Below, piece after piece: positions 1 through 8,226 of a stretch of 64,000 bases of DNA. Under the pieces are notes generated by a model. It ran no database searches. It saw nothing but the letters and a program-made list of their open reading frames with translations, and was not told where the DNA came from. Positions within the stretch are counted from its first letter, which is position 1, and each line of letters opens with the position of its first letter. Origin of the DNA: GCA-2794515 sp034436155 (GTDB lineage Bacteria; Chloroflexota; Anaerolineae; Aggregatilineales; Phototrophicaceae); contig DAOTVP010000042.1 of assembly GCA_034436155.1 (NCBI GenBank), forward strand, positions 14,718 to 78,717, given 5' to 3'. Position numbers and translations under genes: made by a program.

Positions 1-469
1 AGTCGACCACATGATCATCGAGTAGGTTCACCTCATCCACGTATAAAATGCCCCGATTCGCCGCCGCCAGCACGCCAGGGTCAAAATGGCGTTCCCCGCG
101 TTGGATGGCTTTTTCGATGTCGAGCGTGCCGACCACACGATCTTCAGTGGCGCTCACTGGCAAATCGATAAACCGAATCTGGCGCAACTCCACGGGTGGC
201 GGTGTGCCATCGCCATAGCGTTCACGGCTAATATCCGACCACGTATCGGGATGACGCGGGTCATCATTAAACGGTGAATCGGCGATCACCTCGATTTCTG
301 GCAACAAAGCGGCGAGGGCGCGGGCGGCGGTGGATTTACCCGTACCGCGTTCACCCCGAATGAGAACACCGCCAATACGCATATCAATCGCGTTGAGGAT
401 GAGGGCGCGTTTCATGCGCTCTTGACCAACGATAGCAGTAAATGGATAGACATAGGCTTTTCTGGTCAT
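1..469 (-). CDS. Magnesium chelatase subunit I-type AAA+ ATPase (5' part, cut by window edge)
   Basis: This gene runs off the left edge. Reading the minus strand from an ATG at 469 gives an N-terminus MTRKAYVYPFTAIVGQ, a Walker A GERGTGKST near residues 33-41, and a Walker B with ILYVDEVNLL near the cut. That order and spacing are those of BchI/ChlI, the AAA+ motor that drives metal insertion into a tetrapyrrole together with the D and H (or CobN-like) subunits. The stretch between the Walker motifs (RYGDGTPPPVELRQIRFIDL) is also typical of this family. About 156 residues are present of the usual 340 or so. In a Chloroflexota genome this could serve bacteriochlorophyll or cobalamin synthesis, and the window does not tell which. 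It is transcribed divergently from the kinase that follows. Confidence 0.85.
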   Translation of the reverse strand, partial: MTRKAYVYPFTAIVGQERMKRALILNAIDMRIGGVLIRGERGTGKSTAARALAALLPEIEVIADSPFNDDPRHPDTWSDISRERYGDGTPPPVELRQIRFIDLPVSATEDRVVGTLDIEKAIQRGERHFDPGVLAAANRGILYVDEVNLLDDHVVD

Positions 470-613
470 GTGTATGTCCTATTAAATTGGCAATAATCGC
501 AATATGTATTATACGACACTTTTTGAAAAAATTTAACAGACCAAATTACGCCAATTCTTGTTGTAACAATGCTAGATAGGGTATCATTTAGGGCAACTCA
601 GCAAAGGACTGTT

Positions 614-2314
614 ATGGTTGCGACATTCTACTTTTTAATGCTATTTTTATCAGTCGTCACAGGCATATCGATCACCATTTACGCATGGACACACCGCCAG
701 CAATTGGTCGGGATGCTGTTCTTCATCACAACTGCCTCTGGCACATTTTTGTTGATATGTAATTTGGCAATCTTAGTCAGCCCAGATGCCCCAATGGCAT
801 ATTTCTTCGCCCGTCTACAACATTTTGGGACGAGTATCGGCGGGGTGAGTATTTTGTTATTTATCATGGTATATACAGGGCGGATTCACCAACTGCGCCC
901 TGCGTATATCATCCCCTTGTATGCCACTGCATCTTTTAATGCCGTCATCATTTTCACAGACCCCATGCACGACTGGTTTTATTGGTCATTTCAGGTGATT
1001 CGCATCGATAATTTTGCCTTTGTGCAAGCCACATTCAATTGGTGGTTTTATCTCCATAGTGCCTATCTTTTGGTGATTATCCTCTGGTCTAGCCTGATGT
1101 TATTGCTCGCCATTCGTGGCACGCACGGCGTAATTCGCAAGCAATATGTGGGCTTGCTCATCGCGCTCCTATTTCCACCAATCAGCGCCATTGCAGAAGT
1201 CATCTTAACCAGTTTAGGTGTGGATTGGGTGAGTATTTATAACCCCTATCCCATCAGTTTTATCGTATTTAACCTGATTGTGTTGCAAATCTTACTCCGC
1301 AACCACTTTTTGGATATTATGCCTGTAGCGTATCCGCTTATCTTATCCGAAATACCAGAAGGCATTATCATCACAGACAACCAAGACCGCATTATCGAAT
1401 TAAATCCATTGGCGAAGATGCTCAAACCATCTATGCCCAATGATTATATCGGCAAATCGGTGCATGTGGTGTTCCCAGAATTGCGCCCCCTCAAGACAGG
1501 CGACATTATCACCCGTTATCATGCCAATGTGTTGCTATATTTGGAATATCAAGCGAAAGAATTGCATCGGGGTGATGAGCGTATTGGGCGGCTCATCGTG
1601 TTGCGCGATGTCACCCGTCAACGTCAATTTCAACAACGCGAACTCGAATTGGCAGTGGAGCAAGAACGGGTCGTCATTTTGACCAAATTCATCGAAAAAG
1701 TGTCGCACGAAGTCCGCACACCGTTGGCGATTATCCGCAACAGCGCGTATCTGATCAGTCGCGTGGATGATCTGCAAAAACGGAGCGAGAATGTCGAGCA
1801 AATCAAAACGCAAGTGTTACGGATTAACCGTTTGGTGGATATGATGCTCAAAATCACCCACCTAGAGAGCGCCAAACCGACCTTCGCGCCGATTCAGGTG
1901 GATATTTTCTTGAGCGCGATTAGCAACGGGTGGCAATCGAAACCCGATGTGGTCTATGTGCCAGCAGGCAATTTGCCAATTATTCACGGCGATCAGATGT
2001 TACTCTATGAAGCCATCGGCGAATTGTTGGATAACGCCAGTCGCTTCACCTCGCCCGATAAATCCATCACCATTTCGGCACAGGTGGTCGAGAACCATCT
2101 GCATATCACCATCGCCGATGAAGGGCAGGGTATCGAAGCCGATACATTGCCCTTCATCTTCGAGATGTTTTGGCGCAACGAAGTCGCAACCCATTCAGGC
2201 TTGGGGCTTGGATTGCCGTTTGTGCGCCAAATCGCCCATTTACACGGCGGCGATGTAACTGTGACCAGCACCGTTGGCGTGGGGAGTCACTTCACCATCC
2301 GCATACCGATATAA
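614..2314 (+). CDS. 7TM-type sensor histidine kinase (7TM-PAS-HisKA-HATPase)
   Basis: Membrane sensor kinase of 566 residues. The first 240 residues are hydrophobic segments resembling the histidine-kinase N-terminal 7TM region. A PAS domain follows (about 240-350), then HisKA with the phospho-acceptor His at about 365 in KVSHEVRTPL, and a C-terminal HATPase_c with an N box (ELLDNASRF), DEGQGI, and a G2 box (GLGLGL). The start at 614 is chosen because AAAGGA at 603-608 sits 5 nt upstream and the protein then opens directly with the first membrane segment. An in-frame ATG at 569 would add 15 residues. No response regulator is adjacent, so the partner is unknown. The signal is probably sensed in or through the membrane. 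Confidence 0.9.
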   Translation: MVATFYFLMLFLSVVTGISITIYAWTHRQQLVGMLFFITTASGTFLLICNLAILVSPDAPMAYFFARLQHFGTSIGGVSILLFIMVYTGRIHQLRPAYIIPLYATASFNAVIIFTDPMHDWFYWSFQVIRIDNFAFVQATFNWWFYLHSAYLLVIILWSSLMLLLAIRGTHGVIRKQYVGLLIALLFPPISAIAEVILTSLGVDWVSIYNPYPISFIVFNLIVLQILLRNHFLDIMPVAYPLILSEIPEGIIITDNQDRIIELNPLAKMLKPSMPNDYIGKSVHVVFPELRPLKTGDIITRYHANVLLYLEYQAKELHRGDERIGRLIVLRDVTRQRQFQQRELELAVEQERVVILTKFIEKVSHEVRTPLAIIRNSAYLISRVDDLQKRSENVEQIKTQVLRINRLVDMMLKITHLESAKPTFAPIQVDIFLSAISNGWQSKPDVVYVPAGNLPIIHGDQMLLYEAIGELLDNASRFTSPDKSITISAQVVENHLHITIADEGQGIEADTLPFIFEMFWRNEVATHSGLGLGLPFVRQIAHLHGGDVTVTSTVGVGSHFTIRIPI

Positions 2315-2393
2315 TCAGCCTCGCCTATGGCTCAAAGCATCTCGCGATCACTAGCAAATAGAATTTATTACACCCAACCTTACTTTTCGACCT

Positions 2394-2420
2394 CAAACTC
2401 TTACAAATTGTAAGAGTTTG
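2394..2420. repeat. Palindrome 1 (CTCTTACA core)
   Basis: Inverted repeat with arms CAAACTCTTACAA and TTGTAAGAGTTTG around a single central base. It is preceded by CCTTACTTTTCG. The same TTACA / TGTAAG core recurs in palindrome 2. No T-run follows, so it reads more like an operator or a small repeat than a terminator. Confidence 0.65.
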
Positions 2421-2494
2421 ACAATGAATATCGTTATATCAAAAATCACCCAATTCATTACTTGATGATACATCTAGCCTTACTTTTTGGGATG

Positions 2495-2519
2495 AACCCC
2501 TTACAAAATGTAAGGGGTT
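2495..2519. repeat. Palindrome 2 (CCCCTTACA core)
   Basis: Inverted repeat with arms AACCCCTTACA and TGTAAGGGGTT and a 3-nt centre. It shares the TTACA / TGTAA core and the upstream CCTTACTTTTTG with palindrome 1, while the outer bases differ in a compensated way. It lies about 109 bp before the start at 2628. Confidence 0.65.
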
Positions 2520-2627
2520 GAACATAACAACCATATGCCAATCGTCCAAAACTATCCGTTGAATGGTCTTTTGTTTATGCCGTATAATCAACAACAAATA
2601 TCAGCACGTATCGGATAGAGAGATCTA

Positions 2628-3446
2628 ATGCCAGAACAATCGCAAAATCCCGCACCCGTAGACCCCAATTTATACACAGAGGAGTATTTCCTTCATGCCT
2701 GCGAGGGCTATGATGAATTCGTCCAGACCGAAGGCGAACACCTCTCTCGGCGGTTATCTGCCGCCTTCGCGTTGGCAGAAGTGCGGGCGGGTATGACGAT
2801 TTTGGATGTCGGTTGTGGACGTGGCGAAATCCTCAAACATTGTGCCAAACTGGGCGCAGATGCCTATGGTATCGATTACGCCCCCATCGCGGTGCAGATG
2901 TCGCAACAAGTCTTGAGTGGATTAACCCAGACGGATGGCAAAACAGGTATCGGCTTGGCGGATGCCAAAAAATTGCCCTTCCCCGATAAAGCCTTCGACC
3001 GTGTGTTGATGTTTGATGTGGTCGAACACCTACACCCGTGGGAATTGCACGAGGCGCTGTTAGAAGTCCGCCGTGTGCTAAAAGATGATGGGCGCTTCAT
3101 CGTCCATACCGCGCCAAATGTGTGGTATGACCGTTATGCCTACCCTGTCGTGCGCCGAATCCGCCAATTCATGGGGCAGGGGGAGAATTATCCTAAAGAC
3201 CCACGCCAATTTTTAGTAGATCATAATGTGCATGTGCATGTGAACGAACAATCGTTGTGGAGCATGGGACGCACACTCAGACGAGCGGGATTTAAGGGCA
3301 AGGTGTGGTTGGATAGCCCACCACAAAACCGCAGTGAAAATCCAATTTTCGCCCTATCGCGCAAATTACTCTTTGGGGTTGTCCCCATGCGCTGGTTTTT
3401 TGAGCGCGAAGTGTTCGCCGTGGCGCATAAAATTGAGATGACCTGA
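2628..3446 (+). CDS. Class I SAM-dependent methyltransferase
   Basis: A 272-residue soluble protein with a clear Rossmann methyltransferase core. Motif I is LDVGCGRGEIL near residues 58-68, the acidic end of strand 2 is GADAYGIDYAP, and FDRVLMFDVVEHL matches post-I/motif II of the Methyltransf_11/25 group. The C-terminal third (WYDRYAYPVVRRIRQ) is of the kind seen in methyltransferases acting on small metabolites or sugar-lipid substrates, but the substrate cannot be named. ATG at 2628 has AGAGAG about 7 nt upstream. It heads a same-strand run with the sortase (18-nt gap), the small membrane protein and the Crp-family regulator, so co-transcription is likely. Confidence 0.85.
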   Translation: MPEQSQNPAPVDPNLYTEEYFLHACEGYDEFVQTEGEHLSRRLSAAFALAEVRAGMTILDVGCGRGEILKHCAKLGADAYGIDYAPIAVQMSQQVLSGLTQTDGKTGIGLADAKKLPFPDKAFDRVLMFDVVEHLHPWELHEALLEVRRVLKDDGRFIVHTAPNVWYDRYAYPVVRRIRQFMGQGENYPKDPRQFLVDHNVHVHVNEQSLWSMGRTLRRAGFKGKVWLDSPPQNRSENPIFALSRKLLFGVVPMRWFFEREVFAVAHKIEMT

Positions 3447-3464
3447 GTAGAAAGTTTTAGAAAT

Positions 3465-4550
3465 ATGGCTTATCGTGATAAACGACCTGTAGATGAATTA
3501 TCGATCGAAGAATTAGAGCGCGTGTTAACCATCCGCAAACGCGAATTGCGCGAAAAACAAATGGCGCGGATGAAAAAGACGGGGCGCGTATTGCCCACCG
3601 ATATCGCGCCCGAATTGCCCAAAGATGCGCCGATTTCGGAGATTATCAATCAGCAACTTGAGGCGTTATCCAACCAGAATCAGCCCCAAACCCCGATACC
3701 ACAACCGATACAACCGCCTGTGATCAAAGGTGGCAATCCGCGTTTTGATGAGGATGAACGCCTGATTCAAGATCTCGCCGAATTGCGCCAACGTCAACAA
3801 GAGGCGCGTGACCGCGTGTGGCGACGCTTTGTGAACACATCTTTGTTATTGGTCGAAGTGGCGGCAGTGATTGGGTTATTCGCGCTAGTGTTTTTCTTGT
3901 TTCAATCGGTACAAGAACTCGAAAGCCAAACCGCCGCCGTGCAACAAGAAGCCAATGCCACCCGTTCCGCCATGATACCCACCCTCGAACCAACTGCCGT
4001 CTTACGGCTCAAATTGGCGGATGTGGTCTTGCCCGGTGGGCATATCATCACTGAATCGGGCGGGGTACGTTTTAAGCAAGAGGAAATCCCCAGTCATCTG
4101 TTACCTCTGGTCAGAGAAGAAATCGAAACGCCGCCCATCACACGACCGCCCAAAACCCCAGAAACCGCCTTACGGGTGAGCATCCCGCGCCTGAATTTGG
4201 ATGAGAGCATCGTACAGGGGTCAGATTGGGAGGCGCTCAAACAAGGGGTTGGGCAAGTTTTGAACGGGGCGCGTCCGGGCGATGAAACGGGCAATGTCGT
4301 GTTGGCGGCGCATAATGATGTGTATGGCGAATTGTTCAGACATCTCGACCAAATGCAAATCGGCGACCAGTTCACCATCCAAACCGAGCAAAATGTCTAT
4401 ATCTACGAAGTGCGCGAGATCATCCAAGTCGAGCCGACCGATGTGTGGGTCATGCAAAATACAGGTGTGCCTACCGCCACGCTCATTTCGTGTTATCCTT
4501 ATCGCGTGAATACCCACCGCATCATTGTTTTCGCAGACCGTATCAATTAA
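3465..4550 (+). CDS. Sortase with long cytoplasmic N-terminus
   Basis: 361-residue type II membrane protein. Residues 1-124 are charged and Pro/Gln-rich and probably cytoplasmic. One membrane span lies at about 125-146, followed by a coiled segment and a C-terminal sortase domain (about 230-361). Candidate catalytic residues are His283 (AAHND), Cys343 (LISCYPY) and Arg352 (HRIIVFA), in the order and C-to-R spacing expected for a sortase of the class D/E type. Such enzymes cleave LPXTG-like signals and join proteins to peptidoglycan or to each other. No LPXTG-tailed substrate was recognised in this window, so this looks like a housekeeping or solitary sortase. The N-terminal extension is longer than usual. 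Confidence 0.88.
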   Translation: MAYRDKRPVDELSIEELERVLTIRKRELREKQMARMKKTGRVLPTDIAPELPKDAPISEIINQQLEALSNQNQPQTPIPQPIQPPVIKGGNPRFDEDERLIQDLAELRQRQQEARDRVWRRFVNTSLLLVEVAAVIGLFALVFFLFQSVQELESQTAAVQQEANATRSAMIPTLEPTAVLRLKLADVVLPGGHIITESGGVRFKQEEIPSHLLPLVREEIETPPITRPPKTPETALRVSIPRLNLDESIVQGSDWEALKQGVGQVLNGARPGDETGNVVLAAHNDVYGELFRHLDQMQIGDQFTIQTEQNVYIYEVREIIQVEPTDVWVMQNTGVPTATLISCYPYRVNTHRIIVFADRIN

Positions 4551-4565
4551 TCAGAGGCGTGAATT

Positions 4566-4931
4566 ATGGCAAAACGTGAACGTAAATCCACCACCGAAAC
4601 GACATCAACCAGCACCAAAAAACCCTTAACCCCAAGTGAGGAAGCCGCCGCCAGACGTGCGGCACGGCGCGAAAATCGGTCGGGTAGCACAGGCATCGGT
4701 AGCACCCGCTCCACCGCGCCCGTCCAAGCCAAAGTGGTGCAATCTAACCGCAAAAAGCGCGAAATCCTCACCCAAGAACAAATCGCCTACCAACTCGCGC
4801 ATCCGACCAAAACGGTGAGCTATGAGGAATTGCAACGCGATTACGCCCATGTCGTGCGCGATATTCGCAATATGTTCACCCTAGCAGGTGCGTTGATGAT
4901 TGCGATGGTCATCTTGGCGCAGGTGTTATAG
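4566..4931 (+). CDS. Small membrane protein with basic cytoplasmic tail
   Basis: 121 residues, family not recognised. Residues 1-80 are rich in Lys, Arg, Ser and Thr and look disordered. The only hydrophobic segment is at the extreme C-terminus (about 100-121, TLAGALMIAMVILAQVL), which gives a tail-anchored topology. ATG at 4566 follows GAGG by about 8 nt. It sits 15 nt after the sortase stop and 11 nt before the Crp-family gene, so it is very likely in the same transcript. A role beside the sortase is only guilt by position. Confidence 0.7.
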   Translation: MAKRERKSTTETTSTSTKKPLTPSEEAAARRAARRENRSGSTGIGSTRSTAPVQAKVVQSNRKKREILTQEQIAYQLAHPTKTVSYEELQRDYAHVVRDIRNMFTLAGALMIAMVILAQVL

Positions 4932-4942
4932 AGGCTAACCTG

Positions 4943-5635
4943 ATGGATGATTGGCATCACATCCCGTATTTTGCCAATATCAGCCCCAACACCCACGCCC
5001 AATTACACACTCATGCTCGTTGTCGCCACTTTCAGGCGGGTGCGTTCATCTTCCGCGAAGGTGAAGCGTGCGCGGGCTTTTTTATTGTCGCCGAAGGGTT
5101 GGTGCGGATTTATCGGGCGAATGGCGAGGGACGCTTGCACACCCTCAGTTTGTTGCGCCCCATCACCAGTTTTAACGAAGTGGCGGCGGTGGATGGACGA
5201 TGCAACCCGTTTAACGCGGTCGCCGTCACCAACACCAGCGTGTGGCATATCAGCCATGCCCACCTGATTAGCCTGATGGCGAGCGACCGCCAACTGTTGC
5301 AAAATTACGTCCAGCAATTGGCGCACCAAAACCGCGATTATTTAGAACGCCTAGAGGACATGACCTTTCGGTCTATCCCCGCACGCCTCGCCAAACTCTT
5401 TTTGCACGAAACCACCTACGCCGAACACATCACCGAAGCCCCAACCAAACTGACCCAAGAGGAAATCGCCGCCATTTTGGGGACAACCCGCGAAGTGGTT
5501 GGTCGAGCATTGCGTGGCTTGCTCAATGGGGGCTATCTGCGGAAAAAAGGGCGGGAAATCGTCATTGCCGATCGAGATGGGCTAAAGCGCCTCGCCGAAA
5601 CCCATTCTACGGACGGTCTGTACGGACGTGATTAA
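4943..5635 (+). CDS. Crp/Fnr-family transcriptional regulator
   Basis: 230-residue cytoplasmic regulator. Residues about 12-125 form a cyclic-nucleotide-binding-type beta barrel (HFQAGAFIFREGEACAGFFI, followed by an RIY strand). Residues about 150-220 form the HTH_Crp winged helix with LTQEEIAAILGTTREVVGRA as recognition unit. The N-terminus lacks the Cys cluster of oxygen-sensing FNR, so it resembles a Crp-like effector sensor. GAGG lies about 9 nt before ATG 4943. A short palindrome GGTTAT-N3-ATAACC lies downstream at 5750, before the ferredoxin gene. Control of that gene by this protein is possible but unproven. Confidence 0.88.
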   Translation: MDDWHHIPYFANISPNTHAQLHTHARCRHFQAGAFIFREGEACAGFFIVAEGLVRIYRANGEGRLHTLSLLRPITSFNEVAAVDGRCNPFNAVAVTNTSVWHISHAHLISLMASDRQLLQNYVQQLAHQNRDYLERLEDMTFRSIPARLAKLFLHETTYAEHITEAPTKLTQEEIAAILGTTREVVGRALRGLLNGGYLRKKGREIVIADRDGLKRLAETHSTDGLYGRD

Positions 5636-5749
5636 TCATGCCCAAGAAAAAAAATTAACCTTAGTTAAATCTTTTTATCGGATGCAAAAATTCATTCTTC
5701 AAATCCAACAAAAGTCACAGTAGCCTCGCTCAAACTTTGCTATGATAAG

Positions 5750-5764
5750 GGTTATACAATAACC
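5750..5764. promoter_or_regulatory. 15-bp palindrome upstream of ferredoxin
   Basis: Perfect GGTTAT-ACA-ATAACC inverted repeat between the Crp-family gene and the ferredoxin start, 61 bp before the latter. The size suits a dimeric regulator. Assigning it to the neighbouring Crp-like protein is speculation. Confidence 0.35.
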
Positions 5765-5824
5765 ATAACAGTCATTATCCTGTTTTGATACTGTTTGAAA
5801 AACGAGTTTGAGGAGACATTTATC

Positions 5825-6175
5825 ATGACCCATATCATCACCAGTTTGTGCTTGCGCGATGGCGCTTGTGTCGAAGTCTGCCCTGTGGAATGTATCGTCC
5901 CTGGTCAACCCGAAGCCGAATGGCCCTGGTATTTCATTGACCCCGACACCTGTATTGATTGTGGCGCGTGCGTGCCAGAATGCCCGTTTGAAGCCATTTT
6001 CATCGAAGAAGAAGTCCCTAGCGATTACAAAATGGCAGATGGTCAAGAACGTCTCGATTTCGCTACGAAAACACTCATCAAACACAAAGCAGGTGATGTA
6101 GTCGATTTGACGTTAGATATTCAACCCAACTACGATTTCTTCTCGACGGGTCCGGGATACGATGCACTGGGATAA
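5825..6175 (+). CDS. Ferredoxin with two Fe-S cluster motifs
   Basis: 116-residue electron carrier. The first Cys set is C-x5-C-x3-C-P-x2-C (in CLRDGACVEVCPVEC). The second is the canonical C-x2-C-x2-C-x3-C-P (CIDCGACVPECP). The spacing of the first set is like bacterial 7Fe/8Fe ferredoxins, so whether it holds a 3Fe or 4Fe cluster cannot be decided here. A C-terminal extension of about 55 residues follows. The start at 5825 is preferred over an upstream in-frame codon because GAGGAG lies about 8 nt before it and the protein then begins MTHIITSLC, as in relatives. Confidence 0.9.
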   Translation: MTHIITSLCLRDGACVEVCPVECIVPGQPEAEWPWYFIDPDTCIDCGACVPECPFEAIFIEEEVPSDYKMADGQERLDFATKTLIKHKAGDVVDLTLDIQPNYDFFSTGPGYDALG

Positions 6176-6182
6176 ATAGCAA

Positions 6183-6199
6183 GGACGGCATTGCCGTCC
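6183..6199. terminator. Short perfect hairpin after ferredoxin
   Basis: GGACGGCA-T-TGCCGTCC lies 8 bp beyond the ferredoxin stop. No T-run follows, so it may be a weak terminator or mRNA end-stabilising hairpin, or a degenerate member of the palindrome family seen next to it. Confidence 0.45.
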
Positions 6200-6233
6200 C
6201 TATAAATATATCCCCATTTTCAAAAATCCCTAT

Positions 6234-6267
6234 GGCGGATATACGCACCAGATGGTGCTAATCCGCC
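6234..6267. repeat. Dispersed imperfect palindrome, copy 1
   Basis: Outer arms GGCGGAT / ATCCGCC and inner arms GCACC / GGTGC around AGAT. It carries the family's asymmetric core, ATATACG on the left and CTAAT on the right. It lies in the gap between two convergent genes. Confidence 0.8.
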
Positions 6268-6343
6268 ACTACAATCCCCTAAAATTTGATATTTTCTACC
6301 AATATCATCCACCCAAAAACCACTCAAATCTGATGATTGGTAC

Positions 6344-6374
6344 GGGCGGATTAGGCATAGCCGTATATCCGCCC
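6344..6374. repeat. Dispersed imperfect palindrome, copy 2
   Basis: GGGCGGATTAG, a short inner GGC-ATA-GCC stem, then CGTATATCCGCCC. It is in inverted orientation relative to copy 1, 77 bp away, and just downstream of the ABC exporter stop. Confidence 0.8.
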
Positions 6375-6387
6375 TAAAAAAGCACCA

Positions 6388-8226
6388 CTACACATTACCC
6401 CCAACATACGCACTGGTTTCTTCTTCGTTCACTTCTGTTTCTTCAAACTGACGATGATACAAATGGGCATACAAGCCCCCTTGTGCCAATAATTCTTCAT
6501 GCGTGCCATCTTCGACAATTTGCCCCTGTTTCATCACCAAAATTCGGTCGGCATCGCGCACGGTACTCAGGCGATGCGCGATGATGATGCTCGTGCGCCC
6601 TTTGAGGACATTCTGTAACCCTTCTTGGATATGGATTTCGGTCTCGGTGTCGATGTTGCTGGTGGCTTCATCCAACACCAAAATGCTATTCGGATTGTGA
6701 ATCAGCGCCCGCGCCAACGCCAGAAGTTGTCGTTGTCCCTGAGATAAATTCGCACCACCAGGGAGCAATTTATAATCATAGGTGTTGGGCAATTTTTCGA
6801 TGAATTTACTGGCGCACGCCGCTTGTGCGCCCTGTATCATCTGGTCACGGGTGATAGCAGGGTTATACAGCGTGAGATTATCGGCGATTGTGCCATCAAA
6901 ACAGTAGGGCAATTGTGGCACAACCATCACCTGTTTACGTAAATCACCGAGCGCCATATCGCGCACATCTATCCCGCCAATTTTGATGCTACCGCCCGTC
7001 ACATCATAAAAACGGGCGAGGAGTCCCGCCAACGAGGTCTTACCCGCGCCTGTCGCGCCGACAATCGCCACCCGTTGCCCTGCGGGGATGGTCAGGTTGA
7101 TGCCACGTAAAACGGGCGTATTCGGTTCATATTCAAACACCACATCCTCAAAGGTGATGCTATGTTCGATATTTTCCACCGAGACGGGATTTTCGGTTTC
7201 TTGAATTTGTGCCTGTGTCTTGAGCAAGCGACCAATCCGTTCCCCCGATGAGAGCGCCGATTGAATTTGTGCGAATTGTTCCGAGAGTTGCAAAATCGGC
7301 GTGAAGCTACGGCGCGTATATTCGATGAACGAAATCAACATGCCCAATGTTGCCCAACCCGCCGCCACACCTTGCGCCCCGCCGAATAACACAATCACCA
7401 AGCCAATCGTGGTGAGCAATTGCAAAATAGACGAGAAATTGGTGTATTGATCGCGCACATTATTTTGCACTTGGAGGTATTCACTGCTAATCAGGTCAAA
7501 TTCTTTACGGCTTAGGTCTTGGCGACCAAATAACTGCACCACCAACATCCCGCCCGATTGTTCGTTGATGAAGGCTTGCAAATCGCCCGCTAATTTGTGC
7601 ATTTTGCGCGTGCCTTGCCGAATTTTGCGCCGATAGTATGCCGTATACAGCGCCATAATCGGCAACACAGCCAACCCCAACAACGCCATGCGCCAATTGA
7701 GCGCGAACATCACCCAGATGATGCCTATCAGCGTAATCAGGTTGCTGATGACAATCACGATGCTGGTCGAGAGCAATTCGGTGAGCGCCTCAATATCGCT
7801 CGACATCCGCGCAACCAATTGACCCACAGGGGTCTTATTGAAGAAGCGCATATCTTGTTTGAGGATGTGTTCAAACATCTTTTGGCGCAAATCTGCCAGC
7901 GCATTCTGACCGACTGTTTGCAGAAGATACACATGTCCAAAGCGCAAGGCGAACAATGTCGGCACGCATAACACATATATCACCGCATACGGAATCAGCC
8001 CGTTGGCATCCCCGTTGATAATGGGACCATCCACCGCCAATTGAATCAGATACGGTGGTAACAGCGACACCGCCGTCACGCCGATAAGCATGAGAAAGAC
8101 GATGACCAATTGCATCACATACGGGCGCAAAAATCCCAACAGCAACAAAATCAGGTATTTATCTTCGAGTTTATTGCTGACATCGGTATAAATGTCTTGT
8201 CTGTTGACTTTCACTTGTGCGCTCAT
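6388..8226 (-). CDS. ABC exporter half-transporter with canonical ATP motifs
   Basis: 612-residue fused permease-ATPase (type IV exporter, MDR-like). An N-terminal six-helix ABC_membrane domain spans about 30-320. The C-terminal ATPase has Walker A GATGAGKTSL, signature LSQGQRQLL, Walker B ILVLDEATSNID with the catalytic Glu, and switch His in IIIAHRLSTV. Its ATG lies inside the last codons of the upstream partner (4-nt overlap at 8223-8226), so the two are translationally coupled. Because the partner has Asp instead of the catalytic Glu, the pair should assemble as a heterodimer like TM287/288 or BmrCD. The substrate is unknown. Confidence 0.93.
   Translation of the reverse strand: MSAQVKVNRQDIYTDVSNKLEDKYLILLLLGFLRPYVMQLVIVFLMLIGVTAVSLLPPYLIQLAVDGPIINGDANGLIPYAVIYVLCVPTLFALRFGHVYLLQTVGQNALADLRQKMFEHILKQDMRFFNKTPVGQLVARMSSDIEALTELLSTSIVIVISNLITLIGIIWVMFALNWRMALLGLAVLPIMALYTAYYRRKIRQGTRKMHKLAGDLQAFINEQSGGMLVVQLFGRQDLSRKEFDLISSEYLQVQNNVRDQYTNFSSILQLLTTIGLVIVLFGGAQGVAAGWATLGMLISFIEYTRRSFTPILQLSEQFAQIQSALSSGERIGRLLKTQAQIQETENPVSVENIEHSITFEDVVFEYEPNTPVLRGINLTIPAGQRVAIVGATGAGKTSLAGLLARFYDVTGGSIKIGGIDVRDMALGDLRKQVMVVPQLPYCFDGTIADNLTLYNPAITRDQMIQGAQAACASKFIEKLPNTYDYKLLPGGANLSQGQRQLLALARALIHNPNSILVLDEATSNIDTETEIHIQEGLQNVLKGRTSIIIAHRLSTVRDADRILVMKQGQIVEDGTHEELLAQGGLYAHLYHRQFEETEVNEEETSAYVGGNV

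Larger units (their letters stand above)
2315..2627. other. Intergenic region with a pair of spaced palindromes
   Basis: 313 bp lie between the kinase stop and the methyltransferase start. I see no ORF here. The notable content is two inverted repeats (2394-2420 and 2495-2519) with centres 100 bp apart, each preceded by a similar CCTTACTTTT stretch. The rest is AT-rich and probably holds the promoter of the downstream operon. Confidence 0.6.

Noticed and set aside
1..469. Evidence of phototrophy from the BchI-like ATPase
   Set aside because: Magnesium-chelatase-type ATPases also serve cobalamin synthesis, and no bch or reaction-centre gene is in the window.
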